In this document: one piece after another, positions 27,330 through 37,052 of the stretch | Layout: each line of letters opens with the position of its first letter | Numbering within the stretch: position 1 is the first letter of the stretch | NCBI GenBank assembly: GCA_037200525.1 | Contig: JBBCGG010000001.1 | Coordinates: 4,704,501 to 4,768,500 of the forward strand | Direction: 5' to 3' | DNA from: Methylocella sp. | GTDB taxonomy: Bacteria > Pseudomonadota > Alphaproteobacteria > Rhizobiales > Beijerinckiaceae | DNA: 64,000 bases | Position numbers and translations under genes: made by a program | The notes under the pieces: generated by a model | Database searches by the model: none | Told to the model about the DNA's origin: nothing | Seen by the model: the letters and a program-made list of their open reading frames with translations, nothing else

Positions 27330-27870
27330 CGCATCCCAAGGTAAGTTATTTACCCGCCGATGTTGTCGTAGACCGTTCATCAGGGCGGAGGTGACCCGTT
27401 TCGATGGACGGTTTCTGTTTTGGGCGGATTGGTGCGGTTCTCTGGATTTCCCGTCGTATTCGATCGGCAAGCGATCCGGTGGCAGAGATCACCGTCACGC
27501 CCGCCAATTTTAATAACGGCGAGGATGACCCTGACGCTTTGCCCGACAATCCCGGTGAAGTGTTCGCCGACCGCGCCTATCGCAGTAGCCATTTTGGTGA
27601 TGTGGTGTGCGCTAAAGGCCGTAGGCCGCCCATCATGACGACCGGCATGTGGGCCGTGACGAAGCTGAAACGCTCGCCGCCTTGATGCGTGGACCAGCCG
27701 CTCCCCGGGGTGCGAGGCAGGATCGAGAAAATCTTCGGAACCTGAAAGCGAAGCTACAGTCTACGCCAAAAGCGATGGAGAGACTGGCCAAGGCCGCTGT
27801 CCAAGTTCGTCTGACCGCCATTCGCCTGCAATCTCAAGCGTACACCGAAGATCACCGGCAGGTTGCCTGA
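27330..27870 (+). pseudogene. IS5-family transposase C-terminal remnant
   Basis: Fragments in two frames match the C-terminal half of an IS5-type transposase: ITVTPANFNNGEDDPDALPDN, PGEVFADRAYRSSHFGD (second catalytic Asp region), TTGMW, then after a frameshift GRDEAETLA and KAAVQVRLTAI. The usual Glu block is scrambled. Nothing of the N-terminal half is seen. The surrounding 200 bases on each side carry no other gene. Confidence 0.65.
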
Positions 27871-28070
27871 CGGTCAAGCCCCGCATGCGCGCGTGCTCCG
27901 ACGCCGATGTGCGCCGATTTCAACGAACGCATCCTTCGATTCCGTTGCCCACAGGTCACACTGAATCGAATTGCACCCTCCAAAGCCCGTTTTGCGCCGA
28001 GAACGTTTTATTGGGCATCTGAAACGGGGTAATTTGCCAGGGCTTCCAACCCCTGAAAGGAGAAGGCATT

Positions 28071-28859
28071 ATGTTTAATCGTATTCTCATGGCTTCGGTT
28101 GGCGCTGTCGCGCTCGCCGGATCGGCCTTCGCGGCCGATCTTCCATCCCGCGCTCCGCCGCCGGTCTATCTGCCGCCAGTGCCGATCTTCACCTGGACTG
28201 GCTTCTATATCGGTGCTCAGGTCGGTTATGCTTGGGGTACCTCAAACGGTAACATCGGCGATAATTTTGGTGACTTTTCTTCCTTAAGCGTCAGCAATAG
28301 CGGCGTCATCGGCGGCGGTCATGTCGGCTATAATCTGCAGCTGAACCAATTCGTCGTCGGCCTTGAAGGCAGCGTCGACGGCTCCAGCCTGAGCAAGACT
28401 TTCTCTGGATTCGTTTCAGAGAATGGCATATTCCCAGGCTTCGCCCCGCCCGTTACTGTCCATTCCAGCGTCGACGTTATGGGCTCGGTCCGTGGCCGCC
28501 TCGGCTACGCTTGGGATCGCGTCCTGATATATGCAACGGGCGGCGTCGCTTTCGCTGGCGTAAACAGCAGCATTTCGACGCCGTTTGGGTTCGACAGCGC
28601 ATCGTCGACGCGGGTTGGCTGGACCGTCGGCGGCGGCCTTGAATACGCCATCACCAACAATTGGTCGATCCGGGCGGAATATCGCTATTCCGATTTCGGC
28701 CATACCACCGTATTTGCCAGCAATTCCTTCAACTTTCCTCTGTTGGCTTCGGTCGGCGCATTTGCTAACCGCCACACTACGGAAAACCAGGTGCAGGCCG
28801 GCGTCAGCTACAAGTTCGACACGTTCGCTCCGCCCGCTCCGATTGTCGCTAAGTACTGA
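28071..28859 (+). CDS. Outer-membrane beta-barrel protein (Omp25/31 type porin)
   Basis: A 262-residue barrel with a 21-residue signal peptide ending AFA, a proline-rich linker (SRAPPPVYLPPVPIF) and the WTGFYIGAQVGYAWG first strand typical of Hyphomicrobiales Omp25/31 proteins. Strands such as SVRGRLGYAWDRVLIYATGGVAF, WTVGGGLEYAITNNWSIRAEYRYSDFG and the final VQAGVSYKF follow. GAAAGGAGAAGG precedes the ATG. A strong terminator follows 40 bases after the stop, so it is transcribed alone. Confidence 0.92.
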   Translation: MFNRILMASVGAVALAGSAFAADLPSRAPPPVYLPPVPIFTWTGFYIGAQVGYAWGTSNGNIGDNFGDFSSLSVSNSGVIGGGHVGYNLQLNQFVVGLEGSVDGSSLSKTFSGFVSENGIFPGFAPPVTVHSSVDVMGSVRGRLGYAWDRVLIYATGGVAFAGVNSSISTPFGFDSASSTRVGWTVGGGLEYAITNNWSIRAEYRYSDFGHTTVFASNSFNFPLLASVGAFANRHTTENQVQAGVSYKFDTFAPPAPIVAKY

Positions 28860-28901
28860 GGCATAGCCTCTCGGCTTCTTACCTTCAGGACGAAGCCAAT
28901 G

Positions 28902-28927
28902 AAAACTCGGCCAAACTGGCCGCGTTT
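28902..28927 (+). terminator. Rho-independent terminator of the outer-membrane protein gene
   Basis: CGGCCA (28908-28913) and TGGCCG (28917-28922) form the stem with an AAC loop; flanking AAAAC and GTTTT extend the pairing and supply the T run. Confidence 0.8.
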
Positions 28928-28995
28928 TCTGTTTTCGGCGCAGGACGAGCTCGGCCCAGATTTGTCGGAAAAGATTGCTCGCTAGTGGATCGCGC

Positions 28996-30137
28996 CTAAC
29001 ATTTGAGTCCCGGATAGGATTCCCGTTTCCGCTTCGGTGTGCGAGTCTGCGCGATGCGCGCAGGAAAAACTCTCACCGTCTCGCTTGACGACATTTGTCG
29101 GCTCGAGGCCCTCGTTAAGGACAGGAACGTGGCCCAGAAGCACGTTTGGCGAGCCCAGATCGTGCTGTTGACCGTCGATGGCATCGGCACGAACGAGATC
29201 ATGCGGCGCACCAACAAGTCCAAGACCTGCGTTTGGCGCTGGCAAGAACTTTTTTTGGAGGACGGGTTCGGCGGTCTGCCTCGCGATAAGACCCGCCCCT
29301 CGCGCATCAAGCCATTGGGCGCCGAGGCGGCTGAGCGCGTCGTCGCGCTCACGCTCGGCGAACCGCCGGGAGAGACAACCCATTGGACCGGGGCTTTGAT
29401 GGCGAAGGCGTCGGGGCTCAGTGCGAGTTCCGTGCGCCGGATTTGGCGCGCTCACGGCCTCCAACCGCGCCGGGTTCGCCGGTTCAAGCTTTTCCAACGA
29501 CCCGCGCTTTGTCGGCAAATTGCGCGACATCGTCGGGCTCTATGTCGATCCTCCCGCCCACGCCGTCGTCTTGTCGGTCGACGAAAAGAGCCAGATTCAG
29601 GCGTTGGACCGCACGCAGCCGGGACTGCCGCTGAAGAAGGGTCGCGCCGGAACCATGACGCACGATTATAAGCGGCATGGCACGACGATGCTGTTCGTCG
29701 CGATGAACATCCTCGACGGCGCGGTGATCGGTCGCAATATGCAGCGCCACCGCCACCAGGAATTCATCCGTTTTCTCAATGTCATCGAAAAGCAGGTCCC
29801 CGTCGGAAAGACGATCCACGCCATCGTCGACAACTACGCCACCCACAAGCATCCCAATGCTCGCCGATGGCTCGATGGTCATCCGCGATGGACGTTCCAT
29901 TTCACGCCGACGTCGGCCTCTTGGCTCAACGCGGTCGAGGGCTTTTTCGCAACTCTCACCAAACGAAGGCTCAAACGCGGCGTCTTTTGCTCCGTCGTCG
30001 ACCTACAAACCGCGATCAACCTATTCCTCGAAGAGCACAATCAGCAATCCAAGCCCTTCACATGGACTGCGGACCCCGAAAAAATCGTCGCCGCCGCTGT
30101 CAGGCGTGGGCACCAAGTGTTGGACTCGATACTCTAG
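28996..30137 (+). mobile_element. IS630-family insertion sequence
   Basis: The left end CTAACATTTGAGTCC and the inverted right end (read inward CTAGAGTATCGAGTCC) border a transposase. The right terminus overlaps the CTAG of an IS5 element, which seems to have inserted exactly there. Boundaries are set by the imperfect repeats and are approximate by a few bases. Confidence 0.7.
29054..30137 (+). pseudogene. IS630 transposase with one frameshift
   Basis: Residues from MRAGKTLTVSLDD (HTH domain, NKSKTCVWRWQ) read to RRVRRFKL, where an extra T in the CTTTT run near 29491 shifts the frame; [21 protein letters not shown] then continues. The DDE residues are all intact in the second part: [22 protein letters not shown] and WLNAVEGFF. 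Either a single inactivating insertion or a programmed shift joins the parts. Confidence 0.8.
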
Positions 30138-30903
30138 GTCATCGACTCATTAAAGCGCAACCAGATGCGGATTGAGGCGAGCTTGACCCCGGCGAGGAAA
30201 TTATCGGCTCGCTTGTCATAGCGCGTGGCGACGGCGCGATAGTGCTTGATCTTGTTGAAGAAGCGCTCGACGAGATTTCTGTAGCGATAAAGATAGGAAC
30301 TGAACGGCGGGACGTTCCTGCGGTTCGGCATCGGCTTGATGTTGGCCCATGCGCCGCGAGCGTCGAGGCTCTGGCGCAGCGCGTCGCTGTCATAGGCGCG
30401 GTCGGCCAGAAGGATCTGCCCCTGGACAAGCGCGTCCAGCATGTCGGAGGCGCTGCGTCCGTCATGCGCCTGGCCTTCGGTCAGCTTCAGGTCGATCGGC
30501 AAGCCTTCGGCGTCGACAAGCGCGTGGATCTTTGTCGTCAGGCCGCCGCGCGAGCGACCCATGCAACGGGATCCGTCGTCTTTTTTTGGGCGTTGGCGGC
30601 GTGCTGATGGACGCGGATGGAGGACGAGTCGATCATCTGGATGTCGCCGTCGTAAGCCTTTGACACTGTTTTGAGAATGCGATCCCAGACGCCGGCCTTG
30701 CGCCACCGGTTGAAACGATTGACGCAGGTCGTGTGCGGACCATAGCGCTCCGGAATATCCGCCCAGGGCGCGCCAGTCCGCAAGCGCCAGAATATCCCGT
30801 TCAGCACACGCCTGTCGTCAACGCGCGGAACGCCCCGCGGCTTGTTTGGCAGAAGCGGCTCGATCACCGACCATTCGAAATCCGTCAGATCAAACCGCGC
30901 CAT
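30134..30903 (-). CDS. IS5/IS427 transposase in two frames (probable programmed frameshift)
   Basis: ATG at 30903 follows GGAGGTTGAG. The first part [19 protein letters not shown] to HQHAANAQ carries the N-terminal DUF4096-like domain and first Asp ([12 protein letters not shown]). At the A7 run near 30585 the frame changes and [23 protein letters not shown] continues to the second Asp ([13 protein letters not shown]) and Glu ([26 protein letters not shown]). IS427 members use slippage at such a run to make the full enzyme, so this copy may be functional. The stop TAG is formed within the terminal repeat. Confidence 0.8.
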
Positions 30904-30978
30904 CTCAACCTCCATGATCGGAAGATTGAATCACGCAACGGCCGATTCGGGAATCCTGATAATGGGTCTAGGACCTAG
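30134..30978 (-). mobile_element. IS5-family (IS427 group) insertion sequence, 845 bp
   Basis: Imperfect 16-bp inverted repeats CTAGGTCATCGACTCA (30134-30149) and TGGGTCTAGGACCTAG (30963-30978), 13 of 16 matching, border a two-frame transposase. The element at 55235-56079 has the same length and related ends. Confidence 0.85.
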
Positions 30979-30996
30979 GCGACGGCGGGAACGCGC

Positions 30997-32592
30997 CGAT
31001 ACCGTTGAAAAAGTCGCCGGTTGATGGGGCGGCAAGGCCGTGATTCACTGCTTCTGGCGATTTGGCGGGGGATGCGGAGATGATGGGCGTTCAAGCGACG
31101 TCAGCCCGGTTATTCTATGATTTCTGCCTTGACGATCATGTCCCTTCTGATCACATGCTGCGAGGCATCGACCGGCATCTCGACCTGGATGACGTCCGTC
31201 AGGCGCTGAAGCCGTTCTACAGCAGCACCGGTCGACCCTCGATCGATCCGGAGCTGATGATCCGCATGTTGATCGTCGGCTATTGCATGGGCATACGGTC
31301 GGAGCGCCGCTTGTGCGAGGAGGTTCATCTCAATCTCGCCTATCGCTGGTTTTGTCGGCTCGGTCTGGATGGCAAGATCCCAGACCATTCGACCTTTTCC
31401 AAGAACCGGCACGGGCGCTTTCGCGAGAGCAACGTCCTGCGCCATCTGTTCGAAACCGTCGTCGAGCGCTGCATGGCCGAGGGGCTCGTCGGAGCCGATG
31501 GGTTCGCCGTCGACGCCAGCCTGATTGGCGCGGACGCCAATAAGCAGCGATCGGTCCCGAGCGACGAATGGAAGCCGGACGAGGTCAAGGACAATGCCTG
31601 TCGAGCCGCACGCGAGTACCTCGCGACGCTAGACGATGCCGCTTTCGGCGCGGCGTCCTCTGTAACGCCGAAGTTCATTTCGCGGTCCGATCCGGCGGCC
31701 CAGTGGACGGGGGCGCACAAGGGCCATGCCTTCTTTGCTTATGCCGCCAATTATCTGATCGATACCGACCATGGGGTGATTGTCGACGTCGAAGCCACGC
31801 GCGCCATTCGCCAGGCCGAGGTCGGCGCGGCTCGCACCATGCTCGAGCGGACGGAGGATCGCTTCGGCCTGAAGCCGGATTATCTCACCGCCGACAGCGC
31901 CTACGGTTCGGCCGAGAGCCTGGCTTGGCTCGTCAAACAGAAGAAGATCGCGCCGCACATTCCCGTCTTCGATAAGTCCACCCGGACGGACGGCACGTTT
32001 TCGCGCGCCGACTTCACTTTCGATGCCGAAGGGGACCGATATACCTGTCCGGCTGGCAAAGAGCTGGTCCAGTTCCGGCGCACCTACGCTGCCCCACGGA
32101 CCGGCATCACCGCCGAAGGCACACGCCTCTAATCGCGCCAGCAAGAAGGATTGTGACGTTTGTGAACTCAAGGCGCGTTGCTGCCCGAATGCGGTCGCCC
32201 GCAAGATTCCGCGTGATCTGCACGAAGATGCCCGCGACGTCGCCCGGGCTCTCGCCTCGACGCCGGAACACGTGGGCGCTTGTCGCCGCCGGAAAAAGGT
32301 CGAGATGCTGTTTGCCCATCTCAAGCGCATCCTTCGGCTCGGGCGCTTGCGGCTGCGGGGGCCATGCGGCGCCAAGGACGAACTCCTCCTCGCGGCGACC
32401 GCGCAGAATTTGCGACGGCTCGCGAGATTGAGACCAGCGAGTGCGCCAATGGGAGTAATGGGAGTAACGGCGGCATAGCCCGGGCCAAGCCGGCGGCCGC
32501 GCCGCCAGATAGCCGTCCCACTCAGTGCATCAAAAACGCGACTGACGGGATCCGCATCGCCGAACCGCCGAGTTTTTCAACGAAATCCGCCA
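30997..32592 (+). mobile_element. IS1182-family insertion sequence
   Basis: CCGTTGAAAAAGTCGCCGG near the left end and CCGAGTTTTTCAACG near the right are inverted and typical of IS1182 ends. The element begins within 20 bases of the preceding IS5 end, giving three adjacent elements in a row. Confidence 0.7.
31080..32478 (+). pseudogene. IS1182 transposase with one frameshift
   Basis: The first 350 residues are well conserved (DHMLRGIDRHLDLDDVRQAL, RPSIDPELMIRMLIVGYCMG, VGADGFAVDASLIGADANK, the catalytic YLTADSAYGSAESLAWL). The frame breaks after GTRL near 32130 and resumes as ASKKDCDVCELKARCCPN (zinc-like cysteines) to EMLFAHLKRILRLGRLRLRG. One small indel is enough to explain the break. Confidence 0.8.
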
Positions 32593-32794
32593 TTCGCAGA
32601 CGTTCCGTTTCTCGCCTAGACATTATGTAGAGGCGTGAATGGTTTCATCAAATTCGCGAACAAGGCGCGGTGACGGTGTGTTCCGCGTATTGTCCCTATA
32701 ATAGGCGCCGCTTCCGATTTGGGGACCCCCAATTCTCCATGGCTGGGAAAACTTCTTCACGTCGGCCGCCTCGGCGGGCGCGACTCTGATCGGG

Positions 32795-33199
32795 TTGCTG
32801 TTCGTCTCCATCACGGTAGGCTCGGGCTCGTCTACGCCGCAGGGAATAAAGGGTACCCGCGCTTTCTTGACGCCGACGCTCACTCTTTTCGGCGCTGTGC
32901 TATTCCAGAGCTTGGTCGCGCTGGCGCCGTGGCCGTCCGCGTGGCCGGTCGGGATCATTCTGGGCCTGTGCGGGCTAGCCGGCTTCGTCAATCAAGTATA
33001 CGTCATTTTCAAGCAGGTCGAGGTCGACATGGCCTTGCTTGATTGGCTCGATTGGGCTTTGTTTTCGGCCGTTCCGGCGCTCGGCTATGCGAGCCTGATC
33101 GCTGGCGGGGCCGGATTGATAGCCGAGAAATCTTTCGCGCCCTACGCCATCGCGGGCGCAGTCACGCTCTTGCTGTTCGCCGGACTCTTCAGCGCATAG
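32795..33199 (+). CDS. Membrane protein, 5' end probably lost
   Basis: The frame starts only at a TTG (LLFVSITVGSGS), but conserved-looking sequence extends upstream in frame (ENFFTSAASAGATLIGLLF) back to a stop without any start codon. This N-terminus, often written as an ASAA-LIGLLFV helix, belongs to small four-helix membrane proteins of unknown function. Three further helices follow (LFGAVLFQSLVAL, VGIILGLCGLAGFV, YAIAGAVTLLLFAGL). The gene was likely cut by the IS1182 side and may not be expressed. Confidence 0.5.
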   Translation: MLFVSITVGSGSSTPQGIKGTRAFLTPTLTLFGAVLFQSLVALAPWPSAWPVGIILGLCGLAGFVNQVYVIFKQVEVDMALLDWLDWALFSAVPALGYASLIAGGAGLIAEKSFAPYAIAGAVTLLLFAGLFSA

Positions 33200-33659
33200 G
33201 ACCTCACGTTGTGGATCGCCAGGAAGCAGGACAAAACCTAGCGATGCGGATGCCCTCTGCGAATTTGCTCTGATTGCGGCTCGTAGGAATGACCGCTCGG
33301 TGTAAGTTAATGCCGTTGTTTGGCTGGCCCAGCCGGGTACCAAGTGTTAGATTCTGACCACTAGAAGCATTTTCCGCTCAGACGGCATCATATCCAGCGG
33401 CGGTGAAATAATTTTGGCATTCGGTCGGCGTGAAGGCGTCGATGGCGAGACGGATGGCCTCCGACAAATCCGCGATCGTGCGCGCGGCTGCGGCGCACAG
33501 CAGCAACTTTGAACTTGGAGAAGGCCATCTCGATTGGGTTGAAGTCGGGCGAGTACGCGGGCAAATACATTGGTGCGGCGCCGGCCGCTTCGATGGCTTG
33601 CCGCACGCCCTTCACCTTATGCGCCGGCAGATTGATGGGGTGGATGCCCCTTCGACGGC

Positions 33660-34990
33660 ATCTTGTGCCAGAGTGGGTGTGTCAGGGCACTCGATAAGGA
33701 AGCGTCCATGGAAAATGTTAGCACGGTTGGACTTGATCTCGCGAAGAACGTCTTCGAGGCTCATGGAGCCGACAGGGAGGGCGCGGTGGTCTTTCGCAAA
33801 AAGCTGCGGCGTGCGCAGGTCTTATCATTCTTGGCGACCCTCCCATCTTGCACCGTAGCTATGGAAGCCTGCGCCGGCAGTCATTACTGGCCGTGAGATC
33901 GGCAAGCTCGGCCACTCTGTCAAATTGATCGCACCCGGATATGTGAAAGCGTTCGTGAGGCGGCAGAAGAATGACGTGTCCGATGCTGAAGCGATCTCCG
34001 AAGCTGCGCAACGCCCGACCATGAGGTTTGTCGCCCTCAAGAGCGAAGAGGCGCAAGCTGCGGCAATCGTATTTCGTACGCGTGATCTGCTTGTCCGCCA
34101 GCGGACGCAAACAATCAATGCATTGCGTGGCCATCTGACCGAGTTCGGCATGATTATCGCCAAGGGACCACAGCATGTCTCCAGGCTCGTAGCGATAGTG
34201 GAGGACCCCACGTCCGATCTGCCGCGGGCCGCACGCTTGATTCTTGACCTTTTGGTTGAGCAACTGCGTTCTCTTTTATGAGCCTGTCGCGAAACTCGAC
34301 CGAGAGATCGTCCGTCGGGCGAGGAAGGATGAGGTCGCGCGCCGATTGATGACGATCCCAGGTATCGGCGTTTTGACGGCGACAGCTTTGACCGCTCTTG
34401 CGCCTCCGCCTGCAACCTTCAGGCACGGACGTGATTTCGCGGTGTGGCTCGGCTTGACGCCTCTCCAACGATCCACCGGCGGTAGGGAACGCCTCGGTCG
34501 GACGTCGCGGATGGGCGAGTGGACGCTGCGACGTTTGCTGATCATCGGGGCAAGCATGTCGCCTCCTGGACTGTTCGCGAAGGGGCGCCAACCGGATCGT
34601 GGCTTGATCGAATGCTCTACCGCAAGCCGTCGATGCTGGTGCGAGTGCGCTTGCCAACAAGAGCGCACGGCGTGGGCTCTGCTTGCGAAAGGTGGAATAT
34701 ATCGAGCTCCGGTGACGGCCGTGTAAGCGGACGGGATCGCGAGGTTGTCGCCGGCGTAAGAAGGTTCAACGGAGGGTATAACGCAACAGTCGACGAGGCG
34801 GGGTCGGAAAAACCAGTTCATGGACGAGCGTCACGAGCGCGCCAGATTGTAATGGATCCGATCCGCGAACTCCCATACGGGCCGGCGGCATGTCATGGCC
34901 GCATCAAAGGCCGGATACATGTCAGCACTCGACCACGCGCCGCACCAGTCTGAAGATTCCTCTTGCGCCAACGCGGGCGTCCATACATAT
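33660..34990 (+). mobile_element. IS110-family element inserted in the IS630
   Basis: Left and right limits are the points where the IS630 reading stops and resumes. IS110 elements lack clear inverted repeats, so the ends are approximate. About 250 bases of non-coding DNA follow the transposase, as is usual in this family. Confidence 0.65.
33708..34726 (+). pseudogene. IS110 transposase with two or three frameshifts
   Basis: MENVSTVGLDLAKNVFEAHG opens the DEDD domain and stops at a frameshift after GSHYW near 33892. It resumes as KLGHSVKLIAPGYVKAFVRRQKNDVSDAEA and runs to 34280, then shifts again to KLDREIVRRARKDEVARRLMTIPGIGVLTATAL (transposase_20 domain with the catalytic Ser region). A third shift follows GEWTLRRLLIIGAS. 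Not functional. Confidence 0.8.
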
Positions 34991-35895
34991 CCATGATGAC
35001 GATGGCGCCGGGTTTGAGAGAGCTGGCTCGGTTTGTTTGAACGGGCTTTTGGTTTGATAAGTGGAATGCCTGCTGGGTTCAGGCTGCCGCGAATTGTGGC
35101 ATAGGCCTGATCTGGCGTTCGCCGGTCAAGGCTTGAATGGGGTCTGCAGGAATTGTAGAAGCGCAGATAGTAGCCGATCGAGGCGCGGGCCTCCGCGACT
35201 GTCTTGTAAGCTTTGAGATAAACTTCCTCGTATTTGACGGATCGCCAGAGCCTTTCGACGAAGACATCGTCGCGCCAGGAGCCCTTGCCGTCCATGCTGA
35301 TGGCGACGCCGGCTTTGAGGAGAACGTCCGTGAAGGCTGCGCTGGTGAATTGCGATCCTTGATCCGTGTTGAAAAGCTCCGGCCGGCCGTGTTTCGCCAA
35401 AGCCTCCTCCAGCGCCTCGATGCAGAAGTCCGCTTCCATCGTAATCGACACCCGGTGGCTGAGAACCCGGCGGCTGCACCAATCGACTACTGCGGCCAGA
35501 TAGACGAAGCCGCGCGCCATCGGGATGTAGGTTATGTCCATAGCCCAGACGTGATCGGGCCGCGCCACCCGCATCTTGCGCAGCAGATAAGGATAGATCT
35601 TGTGTCCTGACGCCGGCTTGCTCGTGTTCGGCTTGCGATAGATCGCTTCGATCCGCATGCGCTTCATCAATGTAGCGACATGAAGGCGGCCGACCTCAAT
35701 GCCTTCGGCAGTCAAAAGGTCACGCAGCATCCGGCTTCCCGCGAACGGAAAATCGAGATGTAATTCGTCTATGCGGCGCATGATGGCGAGATCGGCCGCG
35801 GACGTCGGCCGAGGCAGATAATAGACGCTGCCCCGGCTGATGTTCAGCGCCTTCGCCTGCCTGGCGATCGGCAGCGCGTGAGAACGGTCGATCAT
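34831..35895 (-). CDS. IS3 OrfB (DDE integrase domain) with foreign C-terminus
   Basis: The catalytic domain is intact: first Asp in HVWAMDITYIPM, second in FNTDQGSQFTS, Glu in DDVFVERLWRSVKYEEVYL, then RPHSSLDRRTPDQAY. The native protein should end near residue 290 (KPSQL). The frame then reads through the right end into the IS630 and IS110 sequence for about 60 extra residues before the stop at 34831. Activity might survive this tail; the element looks the youngest of the nested set. Confidence 0.85.
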   Translation of the reverse strand: MIDRSHALPIARQAKALNISRGSVYYLPRPTSAADLAIMRRIDELHLDFPFAGSRMLRDLLTAEGIEVGRLHVATLMKRMRIEAIYRKPNTSKPASGHKIYPYLLRKMRVARPDHVWAMDITYIPMARGFVYLAAVVDWCSRRVLSHRVSITMEADFCIEALEEALAKHGRPELFNTDQGSQFTSAAFTDVLLKAGVAISMDGKGSWRDDVFVERLWRSVKYEEVYLKAYKTVAEARASIGYYLRFYNSCRPHSSLDRRTPDQAYATIRGSLNPAGIPLIKPKARSNKPSQLSQTRRHRHHGYVWTPALAQEESSDWCGAWSSADMYPAFDAAMTCRRPVWEFADRIHYNLARS

Positions 35896-36288
35896 CGCTT
35901 TGCGCTCAGCATGCCGGCCTTGCTGAGCGCGCCTTCCAAAAAATCATTCTCCAGCGTCAGCTCGCCGAGCTTGGCGTGAAGGGATTTCAAATCAACGGTT
36001 GGCGCCACAGCTTCGGAACGAGCCTCAGCCCCGAATACTCCGGCCGCCCCCTCGAGGAGCTGCGCTTTCCACTGGGTAATTTGGTTAGGATGCACATCGA
36101 ATTGCTGCGCCAGTTCAGCCAAGGTCTTCTCGCCCTTGATCGCGGCCAAGGCCACCTTCGCCTTGAAGGCCGGAGCATGGTTCCGGCGGGGTCGTTTGCT
36201 CATCGTCTCTCCTGCACTGCGGCTATTTTGGCCGCTGTCAGGCAGAAACTCCACTTATCCCGCTGTCCAGACTTGTCAGGCCAGCTCT
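35019..36288 (-). mobile_element. IS3-family insertion sequence
   Basis: AGAGCTGGC (35019-35027) and its inverse GCCAGCTCT (36280-36288) mark the ends. Between them lie OrfA and OrfB overlapping by ATGA. It interrupts the IS630 between YVEKV and LKPGAIVIM. Confidence 0.75.
35892..36203 (-). CDS. IS3 OrfA (HTH protein of the transposase)
   Basis: A 103-residue protein starting MSKRPRRNHAPAFKAKVALAA with the IS3 HTH (EKTLAELAQQFDVHPNQITQWK) and a leucine-rich coiled coil (LHAKLGELTLENDFLEGALSKAG). ATG at 36203 follows GGAGAGACG; an earlier frame opening is unsupported. Its stop overlaps the OrfB start as ATGA. Fusion by translational frameshift with OrfB gives the active transposase in this family. 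Confidence 0.88.
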   Translation of the reverse strand: MSKRPRRNHAPAFKAKVALAAIKGEKTLAELAQQFDVHPNQITQWKAQLLEGAAGVFGAEARSEAVAPTVDLKSLHAKLGELTLENDFLEGALSKAGMLSAKR

Positions 36289-37052
36289 GTTCGAGAGCCG
36301 GAACCTTCTCGACATAGGTCTCGAAAGCATCGCGGTTGATCGGCCCGTCAAGCACCCACGGCGCGATCATTCCGCCGGTGGTGAGGCCAGCGACGAAGGT
36401 GGTGGTTTTCCAATGTCCGTGGGGAACGCCGACGCGCAGGCGCTCGCCGCATCGGCGCTATGTTGGACGACGCCTAGGTCTCATCGATGAAGACAAGGCG
36501 TTCCGGGTCGAGATCGAATTGGCCGTCAAACCAGGCCTGAGTGCGCTTTAGAACGTCGAGGCGATCCTGCTCGCTGGCGTGCGCGGTCTTTTTTTGTGCG
36601 CGATCGCATGACAAGCGAAGAAGCGACGGATCGTTCCATATCCGACGAGGAGCTCGTGTCGCCAGCGTCCGGCAGACAGTTTGAATCACCTCAAGCCCGA
36701 TTTGGGAATCTCTCGCGATTCATTCAGTTCGGCTAACGCTCTGGTCAAGGGACGAGTGAGGGTGTCCGCGATCCGCTGATCAGCGTGTAAGAGATAAAAC
36801 CAGAAATAACGCTAAATAATTGGTTTCGTTGGCGCTCCATAAGAGATTTGGACCTATTTTCGCCATGAGGGGGCGAGTGCTTCGGCCTCCCGGACATTGA
36901 GACAAATGCATTAAGCAGCTCGGATGTAGCTGCGTCCGATCAGAGGGTCGGATACGCTGGCGTGGACCCGCCAGGAATGAGGTTGTTCGACGAAGCGCAT
37001 CACGATGAAAGGGCACCTTGCACTTGCATCATTCAATAGGTTCGATCTGCCG

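Larger units (their letters stand above)
33388..36740 (-). mobile_element. IS630-family element split into three pieces by IS3 and IS110
   Basis: The transposase can be read on the minus strand in order: 36740-36300 (QAWFDGQFDLDPERLVFIDE, GVPHGHWKTTTFVAGLTTGG, INRDAFETYVEKV), then 35018-34991 (LKPGAIVIM), then 33655-33388 ([38 protein letters not shown]). The joins fall at the borders of the IS3 (35019-36288) and IS110 (about 33660-34990). The N-terminal third is also shortened and frameshifted, so the host IS630 was dead or dying before or after these insertions. Confidence 0.75.

Noticed and set aside
36911-37052. Short minus-strand tail reading MRFVEQPHSWRVHASVSD
   Set aside because: It looks protein-like but has no start signal of its own and no recognisable family, so it was not called as a gene.
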